DNA of 6,302 nucleotides from Desulfobacterales bacterium (lineage in GTDB: Bacteria > Desulfobacterota > DSM-4660 > Desulfatiglandales > Desulfatiglandaceae): the NCBI GenBank assembly GCA_027061865.1, contig JAMOVZ010000403.1, forward strand, positions 1-6,302. The letters are read 5' to 3'. Below are positions 1 to 5,381 of this stretch, one piece after another; position 1 is the first letter of the stretch, and each line of letters begins with the position of its first letter. A model generated the notes under the pieces. That model saw nothing but the letters and a program-made list of their open reading frames with translations, was not told the DNA's origin and made no database searches. The translations under genes were made by a program, and so were the position numbers.

Positions 1-1184
1 TCCCTTGAAGTGGCCACGGGATTGAAACTGCCGGTGGACACGAAATTATGTTCATTCAGTTCAATGCCCAGTTTTTCTGCCAATTCGATCACGTGAGAAG
101 GGACACGAAAACCGGTGGAAAGCACCACCATATCAAAGGATTCAGTTACAGGCTGGCTTTGACGTTCCCCGGTATAAGTAATTAGCAGATTGTCAGTTTT
201 AGGATCGCAATCAATGGTATGGGGCCTGCTCCGAATGAACTTGATGCCGTAGTCATCCTTTGCTTTCTGGTAATAAATCTCATAGTCCTTCCAGCAGGTC
301 CTCATATCCATATAAAACACGGCCATGTCTATATCGTCCCGGAACCTCTCCTTGGTGATTATGCCTTCCTTGAGGGCGTACATACAGCAAACGCTGGAGC
401 AATAAGGAACATCGGCCTGGTTAAGGTTTCTGGAGCCAACACATTGAATCCATGCGATTTTCTTGGGTATCTTTCCGTCCGAGGGTCTCACCAAATTCCC
501 CGAAGTCGGGCCAGATGCCGAAAGTATCCTCTCATATTCTAAGCCTGTTACCACGTTCTTGAATTTTCCATAGCCATAGTCGGGCAGTTTTTGGGGATCG
601 AACAGCTCGGCACCCGGGGCAAGTACGATGGAGCTTACCTGGATCTCAAAAACCTTTTCCGAATCATCTGGGATTATGGCCCCTGCGGGGCATACCTTAA
701 TGAGGGAGTCCACATCATTACATTTTTCCATATTAATGGAAAAGGCCTCTGGTATGACTTTGGGATATCTCATACAGGTCGGAGCCCTGTGGTCAAGACC
801 TGGGGTGAAATTCACGCATTCGGGAAACTTCTTGTGGCATTCACCGCATGCGGTGCACTTGAATGTATCTATATATCTGGGCTTGGAGATGAGGGTTGCC
901 TTGAAATTCCCTGCTTCGCCTTGTACATCCTTTACTTGGGTCAAATTCAAGACCTCAATGCCTAATTGCCTTCCGGTTTCAGCCAGGTGAGGAGATAAGG
1001 TGCACAGGTCGCAGTTGTTGGTGGGAAAGGTCCTGTCCAATTGGGTCATGAGCCCACCGATAGCAGGGTTTTGTTCCACCAGATAGACTGTATAGCCCGC
1101 CTCGGCCAAGTCCAAGGATGCCTGAATTCCAGCCATCCCTGCCCCTACCACCATTACTGATCCATTTGGTTTGTTATCGCTCAT
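1..1184 (-). CDS. hdrA: HdrA-like FAD/iron-sulfur oxidoreductase subunit, N-terminal part (cut by window edge)
   Basis: The frame is open from ATG at 1184 to the left edge: 394 complete codons, C-terminus missing. It belongs to the heterodisulfide reductase subunit A family, FAD proteins that pass or bifurcate electrons in cytoplasmic Hdr-type complexes. Visible in order: a Rossmann FAD motif G14-A-G-M-A-G19 with E37 ending the second strand; GG at 43-44; the C58-x2-C61 pair common in bacterial HdrA; a ferredoxin-like insert at about 105-170; a second nucleotide-fold stretch ending in LAPG (188-191); and C248-x13-C262-x3-C266-C267, matching the family's unusual cluster-binding motif. The ferredoxin insert is odd: motif one has C110, C113, C116 but F120 at the fourth position, and motif two keeps only C155 and C165. 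QmoA is a related alternative, but the C58 region and overall pattern fit HdrA better. The start has a good AGAGGA ribosome site. The physiological partner is not in the window. Confidence 0.9.
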   Translation of the reverse strand, partial: MSDNKPNGSVMVVGAGMAGIQASLDLAEAGYTVYLVEQNPAIGGLMTQLDRTFPTNNCDLCTLSPHLAETGRQLGIEVLNLTQVKDVQGEAGNFKATLISKPRYIDTFKCTACGECHKKFPECVNFTPGLDHRAPTCMRYPKVIPEAFSINMEKCNDVDSLIKVCPAGAIIPDDSEKVFEIQVSSIVLAPGAELFDPQKLPDYGYGKFKNVVTGLEYERILSASGPTSGNLVRPSDGKIPKKIAWIQCVGSRNLNQADVPYCSSVCCMYALKEGIITKERFRDDIDMAVFYMDMRTCWKDYEIYYQKAKDDYGIKFIRSRPHTIDCDPKTDNLLITYTGERQSQPVTESFDMVVLSTGFRVPSHVIELAEKLGIELNEHNFVSTGSFNPVATSR

Positions 1185-1189
1185 AGCTT

Positions 1190-1195
1190 TCCTCT
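1190..1195 (-). promoter_or_regulatory. Ribosome binding site of the hdrA-like gene
   Basis: On the minus strand AGAGGA stands 5 nt before ATG at 1184. It supports this start, which also places the FAD-binding glycine motif at residues 14-19, as expected for family members that begin directly with the flavin domain. Confidence 0.7.
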
Positions 1196-1347
1196 TCTAT
1201 TCTTGAAATTTTTGTTTTAGATCCGCAGATTGAGGCAACTGTTACATGCCACATTGGGAAAACCCTAGTCAAGAAAAATAAAGGTGAACTCTCAAAGCAA
1301 AGCGGGAACAAATATGAGGTCAGCAATTCATGTTGCTAGGGAAAAGA

Positions 1348-1375
1348 TTGTTTGTTAGAATCCATACCTTATAAA
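1348..1375 (+). promoter_or_regulatory. Candidate sigma-70 promoter for the fmdB-ppdK operon
   Basis: TTGTTT (1348-1353) and TATAAA (1370-1375) are separated by 16 nt, close to the vegetative consensus. They predict a transcript starting near 1382, about 20 nt before the fmdB-type ATG at 1404. It lies in the AT-rich 219-nt space between divergent genes. No strong Shine-Dalgarno sequence precedes 1404, so the short leader may be translated with a weak site. This is a pattern match only. Confidence 0.45.
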
Positions 1376-1403
1376 AACTCTTAACAGTCAGAAAATATTA
1401 ACA

Positions 1404-1754
1404 ATGCCGATATACGAATACGAATGTGGCCGGTGTCGGGAAATTTTTCAGAGCCTCATCATGAGGCCTGAGGAGGAAAGGGGCCTGAAATGCCCTTACT
1501 GCCAAGGCCATGAATTCAAGAAAATTATTTCTAGGGTGGCCTATCATGTCTCAGAGCGGGACCGGTTAGAAAACTACGATCCCCGGGCCAAAAAGGCCGA
1601 CGGTTTCTATAAGGATACTAGAAACATAGGTCTCCATGCAAAATGGCGTGCCAAAAGAATGGGAGTGGATTTAGGAGCTTCATTTGAAGAGAAGGTGGAC
1701 AAGCTCAGGACAGACCCTGGCAGTATGATTAGGGATAGTGAAGGGGATATTTGA
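1404..1754 (+). CDS. FmdB-family zinc ribbon protein
   Basis: A 116-residue protein beginning with the MPIYEYEC signature of the FmdB/CxxC_CxxC_SSSS zinc ribbon family. C8-x2-C11 and C30-x2-C33 form a probable four-cysteine zinc knuckle in the first 36 residues. The remaining 80 residues are charged and contain a DGFYKDTRNIG stretch that I recall from similar delta-proteobacterial proteins. FmdB was named as a putative regulator of formamidase genes, but the molecular role of most members is unknown; a nucleic-acid or protein adaptor role is inference. The ATG at 1404 is chosen because the family signature starts exactly there. The stop codon overlaps the next start by one base (TGATG), indicating translational coupling. 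It is the first gene of a probable operon ending in ppdK. Confidence 0.9.
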   Translation: MPIYEYECGRCREIFQSLIMRPEEERGLKCPYCQGHEFKKIISRVAYHVSERDRLENYDPRAKKADGFYKDTRNIGLHAKWRAKRMGVDLGASFEEKVDKLRTDPGSMIRDSEGDI

Positions 1755-2074
1755 TGGCTGATATAGGGGATGTGGTACTCATATATTACCATGACAAACC
1801 AGCGGTCTATGCCAGGATCGAGGCCATAGAGCCTGATATTAAGCCGGGGTGGTATCATGTCACCTTATTGATGCTGACCATACCGTCCCAAACCGTGACC
1901 TGGATCCTCAGGACTGAATATATCAATGGAGAGCCTTTCACCATGGGAGGCAATCCCATCAGGCTCGAAGAAGTAAAGAGGGCAGTGGAAACTGAAAAGA
2001 CCTCAAAAGAGAAGGGTGGCAAGAAGGGGCCAGGGGGGCCAGCCCGCGTAATTCCTTTCAAAAAGCCTCAATAA
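1754..2074 (+). CDS. Conserved hypothetical protein, soluble, lysine-rich tail
   Basis: I take the start as ATG at 1754, inside the TGATG overlap with the upstream stop. The TTG one codon earlier is less likely, because AAGGGG (1741-1746) sits 7 nt before the ATG. This gives 106 residues. Residues 1-68 look like a compact beta-rich domain (ADIGDVVLIYY, PGWYHVTLLML, SQTVTWILR), followed by INGEPFTMGG and a basic tail with many Lys and Gly from about residue 78. I recall similar short proteins in Desulfobacterota, but I know no function. It has no signal peptide and no membrane segment. The tail could bind RNA or acidic partners, which is speculation. Coupling to the zinc ribbon gene suggests the two are made together. 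Confidence 0.85.
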   Translation: MADIGDVVLIYYHDKPAVYARIEAIEPDIKPGWYHVTLLMLTIPSQTVTWILRTEYINGEPFTMGGNPIRLEEVKRAVETEKTSKEKGGKKGPGGPARVIPFKKPQ

Positions 2075-2088
2075 ATGACGAGTAACCC

Positions 2089-2277
2089 ATGGGATGGTTT
2101 GAAATTTTTGTGATTAGATGCCTTTTGGCCGGTGTCTTTGCTTTCTTAATCTCGCGATTTTTCTTCAAGAATCCTACCCTTACTAAGGTCACGGCCCTTG
2201 GCTTAGTCATGCTGGGACTGGCATATCTCTTGGAACATTTAAGGAAACGGGAACAAGGAGGGACAAATGGCTCGTAA
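2089..2277 (+). CDS. Small two-helix membrane protein
   Basis: A 62-residue hydrophobic protein. A first helix spans about residues 4-26 (FEIFVIRCLLAGVFAFLISR, then aromatic FFF). A short NPTLTK turn leads to a second helix at about 34-49 (ALGLVMLGLAYLLEHL), followed by a charged end (RKREQGG). The outline resembles a small helical hairpin in the inner membrane. The ribosome site is weak (GACGAG, 6-7 nt upstream), and translation probably depends on coupling, since the previous stop is only 14 nt away. The last 11 nt overlap ppdK, and the strong ppdK ribosome site lies within this coding region. I do not recognise the family. The membrane-protein composition and operon position argue that it is real, but the weak start lowers certainty. 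Confidence 0.72.
   Translation: MGWFEIFVIRCLLAGVFAFLISRFFFKNPTLTKVTALGLVMLGLAYLLEHLRKREQGGTNGS
2256..2261 (+). promoter_or_regulatory. Strong ribosome binding site of ppdK, inside the preceding gene
   Basis: A perfect AGGAGG lies 5 nt before ATG at 2267. It is within codons of the small membrane protein gene, so ppdK can be translated efficiently and independently of that gene's weak start. It fixes the ppdK start, since the ATP-grasp GGKGANLCEM motif begins soon after. Confidence 0.85.
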
Positions 2278-5062
2278 AAAGTTCGTATACTCATTTGAAG
2301 AGGGAGACGGAAAGAACAAAAAACTGTTGGGAGGCAAGGGTGCTAACCTCTGCGAGATGACCCAGATCGGACTCCCTGTACCCCCTGGATTCGTGATCAC
2401 CACCGAGGCCTGCAAAGACTATCTAAGCCAAAAGAAAAAAGGCCTGAAGCCTGAGTTAAAACAGCAGATCATGGCGGCAATGAAGGAGTTGGAAAAGAAA
2501 ACTGGTAAAGGATTTGGCTCTCCCACCAATCCATTGCTTGTCTCCGTGCGATCAGGCGCAGCTATTTCAATGCCCGGAATGATGGATACGATCCTGAATC
2601 TCGGCTTGAATGACAAAACCGTCAAAGGGCTTGCCAAGGCAACCGGGAATGAGAGATTTGCCTATGACTCTTACAGGAGGCTCATCCAGCTTTTTGGCTC
2701 CGTGGCATTGGGCATAAAGGATGAAGAGTTTAATGCCGTCTTTAACAAAATAAAGAAAAAATATGGGGCGGAACACGATGTGGACCTTGATGCAAAAGCC
2801 CTTAAGGAGACCTGCAAGGAATTCCTCAAATTAGTGGAGAAAAAGACCGGCAAACCCTTTCCCCAGGATCCTTATGAGCAGCTGGAATTGGCTGTAGAGG
2901 CCGTATTTAAGTCTTGGATGGGCAAGCGGGCCGTGGACTACCGCCGCGAGTTTAATATTACTCCTGATATGGCCGACGGCACTGCGGTGAACATCTGCAC
3001 CATGGTCTTTGGAAATATGGGAGACGATAGCGCAACCGGGGTTGCGTTTACCAGAAACCCCGCAACGGGCGAGAACCGCCTATATGGTGAGTATATGGTC
3101 AATGCCCAAGGTGAAGATGTGGTGGCAGGAATCAGGACCCCGAAGCCAATCCGTGAGCTCAGGCGCGAGATGCCTCAGGTGTACCGGGAGCTTGAAAACC
3201 TGCGTCATACCTTGGAGAGGCATTACAGGGAAGTGCAGGATTTTGAGTTTACAATAGAGAAGGGAAAACTTTATTGCCTCCAGACCAGGAATGCCAAGAT
3301 GAATGCCTCGGCATTCATAAAGACCTCCATCGACATGGTAAACGAAGGGCTCATTACGGAAGAAGAGGCCATCCTGAGAGTGCAGCCCGACATGCTTGCT
3401 CAATTGCTGCATCCCAGACTGGACCCAAATGCCGAAGTAGAGGTGCTGGCTCAAGGACTGGCTGCCTCACCGGGAGCGGCTTCTGGCAAGATCGTCTTTG
3501 ACGCGGACAGGGCTGAGCAAAAGGCCAAACTGGGCGAAAAGGTGATCCTAGTGCGGGAGGAGACCAAGCCCGAAGACATTCACGGCTTTTTTGCGGCCCA
3601 AGGTGTTCTCACTAGCAGGGGAGGGAAGACCTCCCATGCCGCGGTGGTAGCAAGGAGCATGGGGAAACCTTGCGTGTCGGGTTGCGAGGCAATGGTCATT
3701 GATCACCACGCAAGGGAGGCGCGGGTCGGGGACATCGTGCTCAGGGAAGGCGACATGATCACCATAGATGGAACCACGGGCAATGTTTACAAAGGTTTGG
3801 TCCCCACTATAGAGCCTGAATTCGTGGAAGATCTCCTGGTGCTCCTTGAGTGGGCGGACGATATTGCGGAACTCAAGGTAATGGCCAATGCCGAGACTCC
3901 AGAAGCAGTGGAAAAGGCCAAGAAATATGGGGCAGTTGGGATCGGGCTTTGCAGAACAGAGCGCATGTTTAACCAGACCGACAGACTCCCCATAGTCCAG
4001 GAGATGATCCTTGCCGAGACTGCCGAAGAGAGGCAGGCAGCTTTGGACAGGCTATTGCCTTTCATGGTGGAGGATTTTAAAGAAATCTTTCAGATAATGG
4101 ATGGCTTCCCAGTAACCATCAGGTTGTTGGATCCGCCGATCCATGAATTTCTGCCTTCCACTGAGGAGTTGATAGATGAGATAAATCACCTCCGGGAACT
4201 CAAGCGCACCTTAGAGGGCTTGGCGGAATTACCTCAAACCTTGAAGCTGCTGGACCCAGAGCTTTATGAAAAATATGCCCCCACCCTAGAGGTAATCATA
4301 AAGGGGCTGGAGGAGCTTAAGGACAAGCAGACGGCTGAAAAACTCATTGAAGAGAAAGAGCTCATACTGAAGAAGGCAAAGGCGCTAGCCGAAATCAACC
4401 CTATGCTGGGCCACAGGGGAGTCAGGCTTGGGATCACTTATCCCGAGATTTACAGTACGCAGATAAGGGCCATCTTTGAGGCAACGGCTCAACACATCAA
4501 AGATGGGGGCAAGATGGTCCCTGAAATAATGGTCCCCCAGGTCTGCACCCTTCAGGAACTCAAATATGTCCACCGTTATGTGACCGCCATACATAAGGAA
4601 GTGGAAGAAAAACACAAGATCAAGGTCCCATACAAATTCGGGACAATGATTGAGGTGGTCCGGGCCTGCATGAGGGCAGGCCGAATAGCGGAACTGGCTG
4701 AATTCATTTCCTTTGGCACCAATGACCTCACCCAGGCAACCTTCTCCTTTTCGCGGGAAGATGCAGAAAACAAGTTCCTGCCTTTGTATAATGAAAAGGG
4801 TATCCTCCAGCACAATCCCTTTGAGGTCTTGGACATCAAGGGCGTGGGCAGACTCATGATGATAACCATTGAATGGGCAAGAAAGACCCGCCCTGACATC
4901 AAGATCGGTATTTGTGGTGAGCAGGGCGGGCACCCCGATGCCATCCGCTTCTGCCACCATATCAAGATGACCTATGTGTCCTGTTCGCCCCCCCGGGTGC
5001 CTATTGCAAGGCTGGCAGCGGCACATGCAAAGCTGAAGGAGAAAGAGTACCACTTCGTGTAA
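2267..5062 (+). CDS. ppdK: Pyruvate, phosphate dikinase (EC 2.7.9.1)
   Basis: Cytosolic enzyme for the reversible reaction pyruvate + ATP + Pi = PEP + AMP + PPi; in anaerobes it serves gluconeogenesis from acetyl-CoA-derived pyruvate or PPi-linked glycolysis. Domains: an ATP-grasp nucleotide domain at about 1-345 (GGKGANLCEM; SVRSGAA with R95; LQTRN with R341); a swivelling phosphohistidine domain at about 390-515 with catalytic H457 in GGKTSHAAVVAR; and a C-terminal TIM-barrel PEP/pyruvate domain at about 530-925. Barrel active-site residues, by comparison with Clostridium symbiosum PPDK as I recall it, are R563 (GLCRTE), R619 (TIRLLDPP), E796, N819-D820 (FGTNDLTQ) and C883 (GICGE). All are present, so the enzyme should be active. 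Its 931 residues exceed the usual 874 or so because of a net insertion of about 49 residues between 631 and 711. Minor deviations are GEQGGHP for the usual GEHGGDP, and SCSPPRVP for SCSPFRVP. It is the last gene of the probable operon. No PPDK regulatory kinase/phosphatase gene is in the window. Confidence 0.98.
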   Translation: MARKKFVYSFEEGDGKNKKLLGGKGANLCEMTQIGLPVPPGFVITTEACKDYLSQKKKGLKPELKQQIMAAMKELEKKTGKGFGSPTNPLLVSVRSGAAISMPGMMDTILNLGLNDKTVKGLAKATGNERFAYDSYRRLIQLFGSVALGIKDEEFNAVFNKIKKKYGAEHDVDLDAKALKETCKEFLKLVEKKTGKPFPQDPYEQLELAVEAVFKSWMGKRAVDYRREFNITPDMADGTAVNICTMVFGNMGDDSATGVAFTRNPATGENRLYGEYMVNAQGEDVVAGIRTPKPIRELRREMPQVYRELENLRHTLERHYREVQDFEFTIEKGKLYCLQTRNAKMNASAFIKTSIDMVNEGLITEEEAILRVQPDMLAQLLHPRLDPNAEVEVLAQGLAASPGAASGKIVFDADRAEQKAKLGEKVILVREETKPEDIHGFFAAQGVLTSRGGKTSHAAVVARSMGKPCVSGCEAMVIDHHAREARVGDIVLREGDMITIDGTTGNVYKGLVPTIEPEFVEDLLVLLEWADDIAELKVMANAETPEAVEKAKKYGAVGIGLCRTERMFNQTDRLPIVQEMILAETAEERQAALDRLLPFMVEDFKEIFQIMDGFPVTIRLLDPPIHEFLPSTEELIDEINHLRELKRTLEGLAELPQTLKLLDPELYEKYAPTLEVIIKGLEELKDKQTAEKLIEEKELILKKAKALAEINPMLGHRGVRLGITYPEIYSTQIRAIFEATAQHIKDGGKMVPEIMVPQVCTLQELKYVHRYVTAIHKEVEEKHKIKVPYKFGTMIEVVRACMRAGRIAELAEFISFGTNDLTQATFSFSREDAENKFLPLYNEKGILQHNPFEVLDIKGVGRLMMITIEWARKTRPDIKIGICGEQGGHPDAIRFCHHIKMTYVSCSPPRVPIARLAAAHAKLKEKEYHFV

Positions 5063-5130
5063 CATCGGCCCAACTTTATATGATGTTTTCACTAGCTCAA
5101 AGGTATTAATACGCTCGAGAATGCATGTGC

Positions 5131-5254
5131 GGAACGGCATATTCCTTCCGCTAGGCCCGCTTCGCCATCGTGGCTCCACTCACTGCGTGTTTTGGCCCCT
5201 CCACCTTCCTGGCTACTGGGGCCAAAACACGCCGCTTCAGGAACATCCCGTTCC
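5131..5254. repeat. Outer imperfect inverted repeat (16-nt arms, 14 of 16 matching)
   Basis: The left arm is 5131-5146, which reads AGGAATATGCCGTTCC on the minus strand. The right arm is 5239-5254, which reads AGGAACATCCCGTTCC on the plus strand. They differ at two positions and enclose the inner perfect repeat. The spacing is asymmetric: 38 nt separate the left outer and inner arms, but only 6 nt on the right. This suggests that 32 nt were gained on the left or lost on the right. Confidence 0.6.
5185..5232. repeat. Perfect 15-bp inverted repeat (hairpin, 18-nt loop)
   Basis: GCGTGTTTTGGCCCC at 5185-5199 pairs perfectly with GGGGCCAAAACACGC at 5218-5232 around an 18-nt loop. Nine of the 15 pairs are G-C, so RNA from either strand should fold stably. 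No T-run follows on either strand, so it is not a textbook intrinsic terminator, though it could stabilise the 3' end of either convergent transcript. It might also be the core of a dispersed palindromic repeat. Confidence 0.85.
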
Positions 5255-5328
5255 ACTTTGTCGGTCCCTAAGGCGACTGTCAGCCCTGGGAGAGTACTCC
5301 GAGGAAACTCGCCCACCTGGTATTAAGC

Positions 5329-5381
5329 AAAAGGAGGGCGAAGTAAAAGTGAGGTTGAGTAGGTGGTTGAGGGGGGAGGGG
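5329..5381 (-). terminator. Candidate Rho-dependent termination (rut-like) tract after the plsB-like gene
   Basis: The transcript of the minus strand directly after the TAA (5384-5382) is 53 nt with 28 C and only 1 G. Such a C-rich, G-poor run is the hallmark of Rho loading sites. No T-run hairpin is present, which fits factor-dependent ending. The composition is seen directly; the function is inferred. Confidence 0.35.

Larger units (their letters stand above)
5063..5381. other. Noncoding region between convergent ppdK and the plsB-like gene
   Basis: A 319-nt stretch with no convincing gene. Short open frames on both strands read straight through the inverted repeats and resemble nothing I know. 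From left to right it holds an AT-rich start with the 10-bp palindrome GTATTAATAC (5103-5112), a hairpin GCGGAA/TTCCGC (5129-5134 with 5146-5151), a nested pair of inverted repeats (5131-5254), a small imperfect stem (5288-5295 with 5307-5314), and a G-rich plus-strand tract (5329-5381). There is no tRNA or rRNA signature and no hairpin followed by a T-run, so the ppdK transcript has no obvious intrinsic terminator here. Confidence 0.7.

Noticed and set aside
1..1184. QmoA (Qmo complex flavoprotein) as the identity of the left gene
   Set aside because: QmoA shares the flavin fold, but the C58-x2-C61 segment, the ferredoxin insert and the C248...CC267 motif fit HdrA better, and no qmoB, qmoC or aprAB genes are visible.
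1235..1251. Sigma-54-like pair on the minus strand (TGGCAT ... TTGC) upstream of the hdrA-like gene
   Set aside because: The GG and GC elements are 12 nt apart instead of the strict 10 nt, so sigma-54 RNA polymerase should not recognise it.
1241..1272. Good -35 box TTGACT on the minus strand (1272-1267) as a promoter for the hdrA-like gene
   Set aside because: The only fair -10 candidate, TGTAAC, is 20 nt away; at 17-18 nt the match to the -10 consensus is poor. It is not strong enough to list.
4385..5179. Long open frame on the minus strand, 264 codons, opposite the 3' part of ppdK
   Set aside because: It lies antisense to the conserved PPDK barrel domain and its translation resembles no family I know. 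Such frames are common opposite well-conserved coding sequence.
5240..5320. Fragments resembling 5S rRNA (CATCCCGTTCC, GGGAGAGTA)
   Set aside because: The order and spacing do not fit 5S rRNA and the outer helix is absent. The resemblance is limited to short strings.
5102..5326. Direct repeat GGTATTAA at 5102-5109 and 5319-5326 as a target-site duplication around the palindromic element
   Set aside because: An 8-mer repeated once within about 300 nt is expected by chance, and the ends just inside show no good terminal inverted repeats.
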